The notes: generated by a model not told the origin, from the letters alone. Shown: positions 12,416-23,767, numbered from the stretch's first letter. The stretch is DNA of 64,000 nucleotides from Neurospora tetrasperma FGSC 2508 (GCF_000213175.1 NW_009799103.1:2892904-2956903); one strand, 5' to 3'. Numbers and translations are program-made.

Positions 12416-15007
12416 TCACTTCTTAAAGGTAGCCGTCCTGCCAGCCGCCTTGGCCGTGTAATGCGCTCTTGCGCCCTTGGGTCCTCCCTGAGACTTCTTT
12501 TCATACGGGTTAAACCTCTTATTCGCCTTCTTGACGTCCTCCTGAGTCTTGCGAGCACGCAACACCGACGCAGCCTGAGAGTAATCAAACGGCTGATCTT
12601 CCTTCTCCTCCTCGCCATCCACCTGCTTAGCGGCAGCAGCAGCTTCTTCCTGCGCCTTCTTTTTTGCTTCCTTCTTGGCGGCCTTCTCTGCCCTTCGCTG
12701 AGCCTTGAGAGCTTCCTTGGCCTGCTTCTTCTTCTCCTTGGCCGCTTTCCTGGCCGCCTTCTTGGATTTCTTGGATGACTTGTCGCTTGCCTCTTCCTCT
12801 TCCTCTTCCTCCTCTTCTTCCTCGTCGGAGTCGTCACCCTCGGCTTCGCCACCGGTTTGCACGTCGGTTTCGGTCTGAGGCGCGGAATCCTCCATTTCGG
12901 CATCTGAGGCCTCCTCTTCTTCCTCAGACTCTTCCTCGCGCTTGCGCTTGCCTCCGTTCCTAAGAGTGAATTCCTGGTTGACTGTCATCTCTTCCGGCGC
13001 CGGCTGGAGCTCTGGCACCGTCTCCTCTGGTTGATCCACCTCCATCTCAGCCGCAGATCCGTCCATGAAGTCGGCCGGATACGGAAGGGTGATTTCCAAC
13101 ACGTCGTCAAGCTTGGCAGTCTTCGCAGCCGTGCCGTCCCAGACTGAGCTCAGAGTGACGCCGCCCCAAAATTGAGACCGGTCAGCCTTGAGCTCCTTGA
13201 CGTCCGGAATGTCGCTATCGTCGGCGATAACCGCAGCAATCTTGGCGGGGGCAAGGACAAATGACTCGCTCTTGAAGATATCCATCATCTTGGGACCGTT
13301 CACACCTTCCTCCTTAGCCTTTTGGATGACGTCGAACAGATCATCCAAATGAGACTTGAGGCCCTTGGCATTGCTATCCAGGATACTCCACAGAGCCTTC
13401 TTGTCGGTCGGGAGAATCCGCGCAATGTCGGCCAGGACCTGCTGTGTCATGAAGAAGAAGGGGCTCTCGTCCTCACGACGAGCCAAGTTGTCACGCCATT
13501 GATGTACGGCCTTGTAGACGGCAAACTGCTCGCCGTTGTAGAGTGTTGGGGACTTCAACAGCACATTATACCACCCGCGGGGTCCCTGGCCGGTTTCGAC
13601 GTTGTAGCTAAGGTTCTCGTATCGTTGCAGGGCGACATCCTTGGACCTCTCGAGGACCTGCTCGAGAAGGTCAGGCTTCGGCTTTCCAGGTGTTGAGCGC
13701 TCCACGAGCTCGTTGATGATCATGTCGAAGATGTAGAGCAGGTAGTGGGTATCGGACCGCGCATAGTAAAACATCTCCTCGGGGAGAGGTCTGATGCGCC
13801 AGTCCGCAAGCTGATACTTTTTGTCGGCTTCGAACTCGGCAAACTTGCTAAGCAGATAACCCAAGCTCCTTCCAGGGTACCCGAGAACGGCGCAAGCATG
13901 ATATGTGTCGAAGAGACCTACAACGTAGAGACCAAGATCTCTCTGCAGCCAGATGACATCCATGAAAGCACCGTGAAGAACCTGGGTCAAGTTAGTCGAT
14001 AATACAGTGAAAGCAGAAGGTCAGGATGTGTCTCACCTTGACAATGTTGGGGTCCGCAAAAACCTCATTCAGAACCTCAAGCTTGTGCCTCCAAGGTTGA
14101 AGAGTATCAATTACCCAATCCTTCTCTCTGGTACTGATCTGCATGAGCGACAACAGTCCGGTGTAAGACCTGAAATCGTGATGTTCCAGGTCAAGCGCAA
14201 TTTCCTTGGCCTGCTTGAGCTCCTCCAACATCTCCAAGACGCCCTCATAAGTATCAACCCAAATGGCGGATGTCGAATCGATAGGAAGGTACTCCTTGGG
14301 TTCGCGCTTCTTGTACACATGCTCAGGATACGGTGTCGTCTTGATCTCGGTTTCGTAGGGGTGTTTGTATCTGGGAGATTCATGTTAGCACCATGCTCTT
14401 ATGATATCGGAAAGGACAGTTAGACGTACTGTGTGTTGTTGTCATCGTCGACAAAGGTAGTCAGGCTGTCTTCCAGTGACACCTTGGCATGAGGCTTGGA
14501 CGACAACAGAGGCTTCCAAGGACCGGTATTAAAGTTATCGACCTTCCTCTCGAAGTTATTCTGAGGTTTTAGAATGTTGGCTCTCTTCAATGACCAGTCA
14601 AGACGATCGTTAGACGACTTGACGCGTTTTTGGGCGCGGCCCTGGTCGGCGGGGGTAGGCGCATCCTTCCGCTTGATCAATCCCGTGTACTCGTCGAGGC
14701 AGGTGTCGGCTTTCTCGAGCAACGAGTCGATCACGTCGACAATGTTCCTCCATTGGATATCCACATCGTCGGCATCTTCAAGAGCGCCAACTTTCTGGCC
14801 GGTGAGGTTCGCGGTTGATTTGAGGAGCCCGTTGGCCAGGGACAGAAGGCGGCCGGAGCTGTTGTCGAGTTGACCACCGACAGTCGGGTTGACGGTGCGC
14901 TGGAACTGAAGATCCTCGCTGGCGATTGAGTTGGCGGTTCGGGTCGTGGCGACCAGGGCGGCTTGGAGCGATTCCCTTAGAGCCTTGAAGTCCAGTGAGC
15001 CGTCCAT
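12416..15007 (-). CDS. rrp6: Rrp6/EXOSC10 nuclear exosome 3'-5' exoribonuclease
   Basis: Three exons: 15007-14430, 14370-14037 and 13981-12416. The introns are 59 and 55 bp (donors GTACGT and GTGAGA, the second with branch CTAAC), and the product is 825 residues. I used the ATG at 15007 (MDGSLDF...) because the open frame beyond it starts at a non-ATG codon. Order of parts: an N-terminal PMC2NT region (about 5-110) that binds the Rrp47 partner in the family; a DEDDy exonuclease with motif I DLEHHD (D253, E255), motif II around D312 in LHGAFMDVIW, and motif III YARSD (Y377, D381); an HRDC domain around 440-520; then an acidic stretch and a Lys/Ala-rich basic tail. All catalytic residues are present. 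Family role: a nuclear exosome-linked nuclease that trims 5.8S rRNA, snRNA and snoRNA and degrades aberrant transcripts. The first exon lies opposite mdm35, with 692 bp between start codons. Confidence 0.96.
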
Positions 15008-15699
15008 ATTGGCCGGTGGTTCTGGACTTGTTGTGGTGTGGACGTCACTGGAAGTGGAAGCCCGGTTCAATTTTCCAAAAATGGTTTGTCGTTCTGCTGC
15101 TCTTTGGGAACTTTTTTTGCGGACAGTCCCAGCATGTGGCTTGTGGAGAAAGCGCCAAAGTGAACGGGACCTCGAAAAGTGGAAGCTGCCCGATGGATGC
15201 CATCAAGTGGGTCTCGAGTGAGCTGTTCCCGCTCTGTGCTGGTAGAGGTACCTGATGGCCCATGCTAGGAAGTAGGGGCACTAAAGTAGAGAGACTTTGG
15301 GCAACCGATTACATAAGGCCAAGGGGGGAACCTGCCCAGAGCCAAGGTTGTGCTGATCTGGACCACCAACGTTCATCCATCGGCGTCCAGGCTTTTGAGA
15401 TCCGTCCTGTGACGAAGTGGAAGTCCGCAACCCCATTGTGAGTTTGTTTAATAGCACCTGGTACTTGTTGGTTTCCAAGCGGACTCACCGGTGAACGTTG
15501 ATATTTGAGATTCCGTACAACCGTCTTTTCCACCAAAAATATTCACCTAGAGTATCACACAAAACCCCTTCTATACGTTCTTTTGCCCAAAACATAGGTA
15601 TACCGTCGATACCCATAAGTCATCGGACACCGTACCAAGCCTATCCCGTCGTTTTGTTGCCAACACCTACGGTTGAAAACATAGCTCTGGACTTCAAAG
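15008..15699. promoter_or_regulatory. Divergent promoter region, rrp6 / mdm35
   Basis: The 692 bp lie between the two opposed start codons, so both promoters must lie here or overlap the first exons. I see no clear TATA box or recognisable operator, and the open frames inside are short and overlap. Confidence 0.5.
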
Positions 15700-16187
15700 A
15701 TGTCCCAGTCACTCGCCAAGGAATGCAACGAGGCCAAGGAGTAAGTTTTTGTCCTTCATATGGAAAGAAAACAACATCTTAACCAGTTGTAGACGTTACG
15801 ACACTTGCTTTCTCAAATGGTACAGTGAGAGTAAGTCTACAGAAACAGACACCCTAACTCAGTGGACATATGTGATACTTATACTGGACAGAATACCTTA
15901 GGGGCAATGGTACCGAACAAAATAACGAATGTTCCACTCTCTTCAAGGAGTATAGCTCTTGCCTGCAGGTAGGTCGCAAAACCATACAGCGCCTGTACTC
16001 TAGCATTGAGATAGCTTACCATATATCAATTTACAGGTTGCTTTGAAAGAGCGTGGCATCGACAAGCTGCTTGACGAGGCGCGGGAAGAACTCAAGGACA
16101 GCGACTCAACATACATGGGCAAGAAAAAATGTGAGTTTGAGCTTACGAACATGGCCAAAGTTGAAAGGATGACTGACTTGCTCAGAA
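15700..16187 (+). CDS. mdm35: Mdm35/TRIAP1 twin CX9C intermembrane-space protein
   Basis: Too fragmented for any single open frame. Exons are 15700-15740, 15793-15830, 15892-15968, 16037-16130 and 16186-16187, giving 83 residues. Donors are GTAAGT, GTAAGT, GTAGGT and GTGAGT, and all phases agree. The product has the twin CX9C pattern exactly: C9-x9-C19 and C40-x9-C50. It also has the Mdm35/TRIAP1 core YDTCF..WYSEKYLRG and a helical tail with LLDEAREEL, close to yeast Mdm35. Family role: it is imported by Mia40, binds Ups1/Ups2 (PRELI proteins) and makes them able to carry phosphatidic acid or phosphatidylserine between mitochondrial membranes. The last intron (55 bp, branch CTGAC) splits the stop: T before and AA after. 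If that intron is retained, the frame instead runs to TGA at 16208-16210 and gives 109 residues. Confidence 0.9.
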
Positions 16188-17020
16188 TACCAGAGCTGGA
16201 CGACGTCTGAGTACCTTACCGTACCACTCGTCGACCAACTCCTTGAACAAAGCCGCAACAATCCAGCTAGTATTCTTCTTACATTGCCCAATTATCTCTT
16301 CTCCGTATATATCGCCTGGCATTCGTGGAAGGACTTTTCGTTATGCACACTCTCCATGTCTTGAACAAAGCCCATGTACCAAGAGCGTCACCCGCTGGTG
16401 TTTGACTGTACCTTTCCAATTATATCTCCTGTTGAGTTGTTTTCAGTGCTCTCTGTTATGGACGGAAGCCATGGATGACTTCAAGTCGGTTGAATGTTCC
16501 CCTTCCAAATAAGGTTTCCTTGAGAAGTGGATCCTCCCCAACATCCAATCGGTTCATTACAGAGTGCCGTGCAGTCGCAGCCAGGTCGGGTTGCGCTCGG
16601 GGACTCTGGCTTCTGGGCGCTAGAACTAGAACGCTCCACACTCCCTGTAATACTGCCTAAACTGCTTCGATAAACTTCAGCGCGAGTCTGAGCCGAGTCT
16701 GTCCACGACACGACACATACGCATCTGATCGCCCTCGCTGCTCCCCGTCCCGTCCCAAATCAACAAGTTTTCGGCATCCCGTTGTGCTTCCCGTCCGTAC
16801 CAGCTTTGACTTCGACTTACCTAATCCAACTTCTTCGAACCGTCGAGTATTGTTTTTCCCCTTCCATTACAGCGCCCGCCAATTCCTCATATAACCGCAC
16901 CCACTATCCGCCCGCATTTCCTCTCCCCACACAAGGGAAAGTGACATCGGACTACAGCATCTACCGGCCCAGACTTTTGCCGCGATCGCATGCTCGAACA
17001 GTAAGGGGCAGCGCGCCTCT
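16188..17020. other. Intergenic between mdm35 and the small membrane-protein gene
   Basis: It contains the 3' UTR of mdm35 and the promoter and leader of the next + strand gene. Pyrimidine-rich DNA runs from about 16740 to 16960. No other gene is supported. Confidence 0.6.
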
Positions 17021-17500
17021 ATGCACCCCTTTTCTGTTCTTACACTCGGCATCTTCGTAGCTGGGTATATCACCGCCCGATGGGACCTCGTCACTCGCCT
17101 ATATGAGCTTGCCATATTTGCTTGGAACTACGGAGTGGTGGTAAGTGTCACATGCTATGGGAAAGAAGGAAAAACTGTGGCACTCCGCCCCCGGCCAACC
17201 ACCATTGCGCCGAAACAGCAACAGCCTGGATCGCTAACCTTGTGTCAATTCGTCTCTAGACTCGGGCCGCCAAGGGCTTCGGCGTGTTAAGCCTTGTGTT
17301 TCTCATCGTCTTTATTCCTGTACAACGTCTTGCTACTTTGGAGTCGAACCTGGTACGACCACCACCACCAGCTTGCTGCTGCCCCCAACCAACAGTCGAT
17401 ATGCGAATCCCATATACTGATAATGCTGGTCCAGCATCCGCGATCGCCAGGATCAGGTATCTCCGCGAGGGAACAACTAAGGAGAAGGGGCTCTTTCTGA
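17021..17500 (+). CDS. Small predicted multi-pass membrane protein, function unknown
   Basis: Three exons, 17021-17140, 17260-17352 and 17435-17500, all in phase 0, give 92 residues. The first intron is firm (GTAAGT, branch GCTAAC, acceptor TCTAG). The second (donor GTACGA, acceptor TCCAG) is less sure; if unspliced, the frame would run on into the gpi1 start. The protein begins MHPFSVLTLGIFVAGYITARWD, with hydrophobic segments at about 4-18, 29-41 and 47-61 and a basic tail ending REQLRRRGSF. I do not recognise a named family, though the pattern (short hydrophobic N-terminus, ARWD, then a helix pair) looks like a conserved fungal organelle membrane protein. It ends only 28 bp before the gpi1 ATG on the same strand, so the two may share a transcript or overlap in their UTRs. 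It could alternatively be upstream coding sequence of gpi1, but a stop lies between the frames. Confidence 0.55.
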
Positions 17501-17528
17501 TTGGTTGCTCGCGATTGCGCTATCTGTC

Positions 17529-19920
17529 ATGCCAGAGGATGATGGCTTGATGCGCGTGTTCTGGCCCACAGACCTTCCGCGATCCGACTGTAACGGCGTC
17601 GTGGTCGGCTGGAGGAACTCGGCCTTGGATGTTCTCGTGGTGGCAGTACTGGAAGAGGTTGAGGTTTGTGCCCTCCGGGTCTACAGCTGGCCGGGGATGG
17701 ATGTGGATAAAAGCGCTGACTCTGTGATAGCCTCGACGTGTTGAAAGCGCGTTAAAGCTCGGTAACCTTCTCCGTAACGCCCCTCACCCAGTCAGCCGCA
17801 TCTACGAACAATGCGGCAAATCGTCCATAAGCGTCTTGGGCGTCTCAAACACTCCAGACACCGTCGAGGTCGACTCATCATGGATCCGGGTTACGATAGC
17901 GCCTAAGCAGCGTGTGCCTTCTGTCACCTGTGCTCGAGCGTCCAGTATTCAGATTATCCTTTTCGAGCGGCCTCTGCCAGGACGAATGCAGTACATGTCA
18001 CTTAATCCGATTGCCTTGGCACTGGGAGACAAACACGACGGATTTAGGCAGGATTTCGCCGACAGTGGGGAGGAGGATGACGAGAAGCGGGAGCGTTTGA
18101 GCAAGGAAACGAAGCGAAAACTGGTCGAGAAGCTTAAACAACATTCGGTGATAAAGCGAATCCCGTCGCCCAAGGAGCGAGCGCTTGCGACCATAGTCAA
18201 CCAAATCAATTGGGCATGGGAGCTCGAAAAGCTACTACAGCAGAATGTCTCACGCATTGGCACTCGTCCGAAGAGGGCTTTGAGCGTGTCAGAACGGGTG
18301 GTCGAGTCGGCAACCACAGCTCGCGACATGGTCTTGGTATGGCTTTGGGAGTTGATCACCATCTACGTGCTGCCCGTCATCAAGAAAGTATTTGTGCTAG
18401 GCTTGATGGCTCATAGGGTGGTCGCCGAGATGTTGTTGCGCATACTGGAGTGGCGGCTTCGGCCCAGATATGCAGCTCTGAAAGACATATCTGCGACGGC
18501 TCAGCAAGTTGAGATTCGCCTCCAACAGTTTTGCTACTGGCCGATGCAGTATGTCACGCTTCGGATGAGGAAGAACGACTGGGCGAGTGTCACAACGAGT
18601 CACCCAGACTACATTCGGTTTTATAACAGTCTCTGGCTTGTTGCCAATGATGTCATCATCGGCATGGCGTTTGGTTCCTACATCATTGAAAATGCTGGCT
18701 GGGTGGCCGACGAGATCAGCCGCCTGCTCACCACTTATACCGTCGAAGCATTGCAGAGCAGCATTTCCTGGCTCATGGGCTGGCCGGCAGGTTTGAAGCT
18801 AAACACCGAACTAGCGGCGTTCCTTGGTGATCTGTTCCTGTGGGTTATTGAATACTGGGCGAGTAAGTTTCTGGTCTGCTCTTGGTTTCCTAGTGAACAT
18901 ACTGACATTGGCAAAGGCTGTATCGAGACAATTCGGCCCATGCTGCCACGTATTGTGTTGATTATCGGCTTCTCCAGTTTTGCGGGGGCAAGCATGCCTC
19001 TTGCCCTATTCTCGGATCTCCTTTCCATACTCACGATTCACATATACTCCTTCTACCTCGCCTCGGCCAGGATATTTCACTGGCAGTTGAATATCCTCCA
19101 GTCGCTTTTCCACCTCTTTCGCGGCAAGAAACACAATGTCCTTCGAAACCGCATCGACTCGTGCGACTATGGACTCGATCAGCTCCTTGTGGGGACTATT
19201 CTCTTCACGGTCCTGTTTTTCCTTTTGCCCACCGTGGTGGTATTTTACTTGAACTTTGCGATTGCACGCATGGCCATCATTCTGTTCAAGGCTTGCTTCG
19301 ATACTGCACTTTCTTGTCTAAACCACTTTCCACTTTTCGCATTGATGTTACGGGTCAAAGATCCGAAAAGACTTCCAGGTGTGTAATGTTATACGCGGTT
19401 ATCGGTCTGAATAATCACCACTGACTGTTATCCAGGCGGCATTCGATTCGAGCTTCGCGACACCCAGGATTTTGGAGCCACCTCTAATGATAATATTCCC
19501 CTGCGTCAGCACCCCTCGACCTCTGTCATATCTCTTCAGGTATGGCAATCCCCATTCATGAAAAGCTCATTTGAAGAGCCCCAGCTAACTGCCATATAGT
19601 CTATCCCTCTGGATTTCAAGTCCATGTTCTACCAATACTTCCAGATGGGCAACCGGATCCGGAAGCACTACCTTTCGCCCCGCGTGGCCCTCTGTTTGCT
19701 GACGGGCAAGTTCGTCCCGCCGCTCAACAGGAGGAACCTGTACAGTCTTCAGTACAGCATGTTGCCCGCCAAGAGAGCTGGAGTGATGGAGATGTGGGAT
19801 GCCGTGAACTCGTTGCCGGCGTCCAAGAGAAAGTCGATGCCTATACAGGTGCCTATCTTGGCGAACGGGAGGAGGTTTCCGAGCAATTATGGCGGAGGGA
19901 GGTCACGCAGTTATGGATAG
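17529..19920 (+). CDS. gpi1: Gpi1/PIG-Q subunit of GPI-GlcNAc transferase
   Basis: Five exons, 17529-17663, 17731-18862, 18917-19378, 19436-19539 and 19600-19920, give 717 residues. The first donor is GTTTGT, unusual but with consistent phase; the others are GTAAGT, GTGTGT and GTATGG. The start MPEDDGLMRVFWPTDLPRS and VVGWRNS are typical of the Gpi1 N-terminus. The C-terminal half carries the Gpi1 domain, with NSLWLVANDVIIG, the signature GWPAGLKLN around W396 and several membrane helices, then a hydrophilic end with LSPRVALCLLTGKFVPPLNR. Family role: part of the ER complex (Gpi3, Gpi2, Gpi15, Gpi19, Eri1) that moves GlcNAc from UDP-GlcNAc to phosphatidylinositol, the first step of GPI-anchor synthesis. 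That step is essential for the fungal wall, because many wall proteins are GPI-anchored. The gene upstream ends 28 bp before this ATG. Confidence 0.93.
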
Positions 19921-21356
19921 CGATTCGATTGAAGGCGTGTGTACTTTGTAATTTTGACTTGTAAATATTGGTCCTTATTGGATGCGTAATGTCATTTTCA
20001 GTTGCTAGCGATTCATGTGTACTTGTTCGAACTTTGAACTTGAGTCCGCACCCATGGACGTTCGTTCTTGATATTTTCGAACACAAATAAGATGAAGAGA
20101 TTACTTAGCTACCTCATCCTGAATCATAGATCGCTTATCCCCGATTACTACAGAAATAGGTATAGGGTACTCAAGGTTGTGTTTGTTCATAAGGTATGGC
20201 GAGGGAAGGAAGGTGTAGCCATCAGCACTGGACCCTTATTTACAAGTAATTTATAGCTCCTTCCTGGCCCCACTATAGCTTCCCCAGTTTCTCGCTGTGA
20301 TGCCCCTTGTCTCTCCCCACACACAAAACAACGACCTAGTCGACAGCATTCCACAACCAAGATTGTGCCTTCCAGTCACTCGAAAGTATCACGACAACAC
20401 AATCGTACCACAACTACCTACTTCTACCTGGTCTTCTTAAGTCATTCAGGAAGCCATCACCTCACCTCACCTTCAGTTTCAGGTTTCTACCAGCTACAGT
20501 CAGGTCGTCACCCGCAGCCAGCTTCGTGTCTTAGAGCAAGCGTTACCTCTCTAGTACTCATATCTTTCCGACTACGACTTCCCTGATACTTGGTCTTCAG
20601 TTTGAGCAGGTAGGTAGGTAACTGGACCATCTTGTACTTTTTTCACAAACTGCTTCTCCTCCTACTACCAAAAACACTTCACTTTCATTCTTTTTCTTGG
20701 TCACTCCAACAGTGCGGCACCATCCCGCCGTCCTAACAAACGGAGCCATACTATTTACACTTACCTACTTGATCAACCTCTAACCACCTGCGGATTGTGT
20801 CCCTCTCTCTCTCTCTCTCTCTCTACACACCTCATACCTTTGCTTCCGCATTCACTCATTGCTATCCTCTCTTCCTGGTTATTCTTACCGAAAAATAAGA
20901 CGGATACTTCTCGTCGGGCACATAGATTTATGCTATATTTGTACTGGCTATTTTCTTACACAAACACAACGAAGCCGATATCCTAAGGACACGAGCATAC
21001 TAGGTACGAAACAGAGCTGTTCAAGAGAGGTCAATTTCCAGCATGTGAGCATATTCCCCTCCTCCTCCTCTCTCTGCGTTTCAACTGTTTTCAACGTCGG
21101 CATTTTGCATCACCGAGGGGAAAATGGTATGACATCGAATGAGGAAAAGCACACATATATCTAGCCGGGTCTTATGGCTGTTGATAACTGCATTTTGTAT
21201 TCATGGCACAAGTCACCTATCAAAGAAATATTCAGGGCACTTGACGTTCTTTAACCTTTTGCGATTTAATAATGAAGCTGGTGTTGGAGGTTTCTGATTT
21301 GATGTTTCATAACGCAAACGGCTTACAAGACAGACAGATACAACGTCACCCCCAAA
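19921..21356. other. Intergenic, gpi1 3' flank and cofactor C promoter
   Basis: No gene supported. A pyrimidine-rich zone from about 20270 to 20900 includes a CT microsatellite at 20802-20824 and a GGTAGGTAGGTAA motif at 20610-20622. Such DNA often precedes Neurospora transcription starts, so it may be the distal promoter of the tubulin cofactor gene. Confidence 0.6.
20802..20824. repeat. (CT)n microsatellite
   Basis: About 11 CT units in an intergenic pyrimidine-rich stretch. Confidence 0.9.
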
Positions 21357-22658
21357 ATGTCTGCGCAAGGAGCCGCCCACAAGGAAACACCCAAAGAGAC
21401 GTTCTATCGTCAGTTCCAGGGGACCGTAGCAAGTGAGTCTCCTAATATTTCCAAAACCGCTTGGCTTCAGGAAGTCTAACTGATGGGACCTAAAGACCTC
21501 CAAGAGCAAATCAACCACCTCGCCAACCTCTCTGCCGTTGCAGGCGAACGCCACGATACCATCGAGCATATCCTGACCGGCATTTCACGGCTATCCAACG
21601 AAGTCGCCGATGCCGCCGACTATGTCCCCGCCTACGACCAGCGCACCTACTCGCAAGCGCTCAAGCAGCTGACGGACCAGCTCAACGAGGCCCAAGCCCA
21701 GTTCAGGCCCAAGAGCAGGTTCCAGTTCAAGCGCCGCAATCTGCCATCCGGAGGAGACGCCATGGCTGACAAGAAGAACGATGCTCGGTACATGCTCCCT
21801 GCGGGAGGTCAAGATAAGAGCTCTTCTCCCTCGGCGGTGACCGCCGTCGCCACCGCCAACGGTTCAAAGTTATCCTCGGAGGACCACAAGGACAGCCTCA
21901 GCAACCTGCCCTCCTTCCCCGCCAAGAACTACAACGAAGAGATTGCACAGGATCCGACGGATTCGAGAGTCCGTAAGCCGAGCTTCTCAACCGCGCGGGA
22001 CATTACGCTTTCGGACCACGAGAAGCTGCACATCATCCTGCCGCTGTCGGCGTCCAGGGCAACTTCGGCTGGGGCGCTCACAAATATGAAGGGATGTATC
22101 GTGGACATGTCGGTTCCGACGCGGGTGTGTGCCGGCGGCGCACCGTTTGCGAGCTTGGCGCTGAAGAACATCTCGGGCAGCTTGATCGTTGCGGGCCACG
22201 TGGATGGGCCGGTGCACATCACGGGCCTGCGTGACAGCAAGGTGCTGGTAGTGGCAAGACAGGTGCGGATCCACGAGTGTGAGAACGTGGATTTTTATCT
22301 GTATTGTGCCAGTAGGCCGATTATTGAGGATTGTAAGGGGTTGAGGTTTGCACCCGCGCCCAAGTTTCATGTGAGTTGTTCCCCGCTATGTCTCTTTCCT
22401 CAATTTTTTATTTGGGTAGTGATTTTGTTGACAAAGCCTTTTCTCTTTGCCTAGTCGGCCGACAAGGACGAAAATACCAACATGTGGGACCAGGTGGATG
22501 ACTTCAAGTGGTTGAAGGCGGAGCATTCGCCAAACTGGAGCGTGCTGCCGGAAGAGCAACGCATCACGGAGGATATCTGGAAGGATAAGGTCCCTGGATA
22601 CCCTGGTGCAGGCCTTGATGACATCTTGAGCACAGTCGGCATTGGTGCTGAGGCGTAG
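21357..22658 (+). CDS. Tubulin-binding cofactor C (TBCC) family protein
   Basis: Exons 21357-21432, 21496-22370 and 22455-22658 give 384 residues. Introns use GTGAGT donors, the first with CTAAC upstream of its acceptor. The N-terminal part (about 15-120) is helical, with heptad-like Leu spacing (LQEQINHLANLSAVAGERHD), as in the spectrin-like N-domain of cofactor C. A Ser/Lys-rich linker follows. The C-terminal C-CAP/TBCC beta-helix domain runs from about 200 to 320, with GALTNMKGCIVDMS, FASLALKNISGSLIVAGHVDGPVHITGLRDS and the family motif QVRIHE, whose R283 corresponds to the arginine finger. Family role: with cofactors D and E it stimulates GTP hydrolysis by beta-tubulin and releases folded alpha/beta dimers in the cytosol. 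RP2-like proteins share the fold, but the N-terminal layout fits cofactor C. Its 3' end faces med9. Confidence 0.92.
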
Positions 22659-23061
22659 AAGCCTAGAAGATCATCAAGTCTGAAGACGATCCGGAAGGTT
22701 TCTTGGGGCTGGGGCAACCTGAAGTAGCTCGAGGCTGGGTAGTGATATCTGTATCTCCTGCGGTCGAACTCGAGTTGTATCGTGTAGTGGTGTAGTGTAC
22801 AGTATTGTGGTGTCGAGAAGCCTCATGACGTTGCCGGCGTCGGTTGGGTTAGACATTCCTTGTAGCGATAGTCATGGCGGTGTCCAATGTAGGCATCCTT
22901 ACAACCCCCTCAAGAGAAGGCATGAACACCGTCTCGCCAATTTATGTGTTCATCCCAGCCGTCAAAAGGTGATGTTGATGGATGGTAAGGCCTAGACTTA
23001 GAGGGAAGGCAGAACGATGAGTCGGAGCGTTTCACCCCCAAAATCCTTCAGCCTTCCTTAC
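22659..23061. other. Convergent 3' region, cofactor C and med9
   Basis: The 403 bp between two facing stop codons hold the 3' UTRs of both genes. Nothing else is seen. Confidence 0.6.
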
Positions 23062-23613
23062 CTACTCAACCATCATCCTCTCCCCTTCCTCATCCCGTCT
23101 ACTCTGTTCCAGCCTTGCAAACTGCAGTCCCTCGTCGCGTATTTTCGCCAGCATGGCAACCTGCTTCCTCTTCCTCTCCTCCAGCTCCGCGATCTCCTTC
23201 TCCTGCTGCGTGATCGTCCTCCCAATATCCGGCAGCGTCAAAACCGCTTGTCGCGCCCGTTGGAGTTTATGCTTGAGGTTATCCGTTGCTTGGGGGAGGT
23301 CCTTGGCGCTGAACGATCCTGCTGTCGTTGCGTTTGGGTTGGAGGTAGTAGGGATGGGGAGGGGAGTGGTGCCTGTTACTGCGCCTGGGGCGGGGGTGCT
23401 GATGGGAGCGTTGGAGGAAGAGTTGGGGCCGCCGTGGGAGGGGTTGGTGGAGGAGGAGGATAAGGAGGGACCGACGGCGCCGGCGGCGGTGGCGGCGGCG
23501 GCGTCGGAGCGGGCGGAGGCTTGGGCGGCGCGGAATTTGGTGAGGATGAGGGTTAGTTCGGTTAGGGTGTCGATTGCGTCGGGGGAGAGGGTTGGGGGGA
23601 TGTGGGTTGCCAT
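23062..23613 (-). CDS. med9: Mediator complex subunit 9 (Med9/Cse2)
   Basis: Single-exon gene of 183 residues from the ATG at 23613. The N-terminus (TLSPDAIDTLTELTLILTKFR) forms one predicted helix. Residues about 35-95 are a low-complexity Ala, Ser, Pro and Gly linker. The conserved Med9 module begins with FSAKDLPQATDNLKHKLQRA, followed by LPDIGRTITQQEKEIAELEER, and forms a coiled coil to about residue 165. This matches fungal Med9, a middle-module subunit of Mediator that links activators and RNA polymerase II. The length is a little above that of yeast Cse2 because of the linker. It is transcribed divergently from phosphoglycerate mutase, with about 1.1 kb between starts. Confidence 0.88.
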   Translation of the reverse strand: MATHIPPTLSPDAIDTLTELTLILTKFRAAQASARSDAAAATAAGAVGPSLSSSSTNPSHGGPNSSSNAPISTPAPGAVTGTTPLPIPTTSNPNATTAGSFSAKDLPQATDNLKHKLQRARQAVLTLPDIGRTITQQEKEIAELEERKRKQVAMLAKIRDEGLQFARLEQSRRDEEGERMMVE

Positions 23614-23692
23614 TTTGGTGGTGTTGTTGGTGTTGTTGCTGTGTTTTGGTTCGGTGGGGGAGAGCTGGTTGGATGTGTGGTGGTGTTGGCTA

Positions 23693-23715
23693 TGGTGGTG
23701 GTGGTGGTGGTGGTG
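23693..23715. repeat. (GGT)n microsatellite
   Basis: About seven GGT units, 80 bp upstream of the med9 ATG. Confidence 0.9.
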
Positions 23716-23767
23716 ATTGATGGCTGGTGAGATATGTTAATGGATATGTGCCGTGGTGATCGCGATG

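Noticed and set aside
12376-12963. Arg-rich frames on both strands at the rrp6 3' end
   Set aside because: They are shifted readings of the Lys/Glu-rich tail of Rrp6.
17335-17355. GGTTCGACTCC on the minus strand, a possible tRNA B-box
   Set aside because: It lies inside a coding exon, and the flanking bases do not pair as a T-stem.
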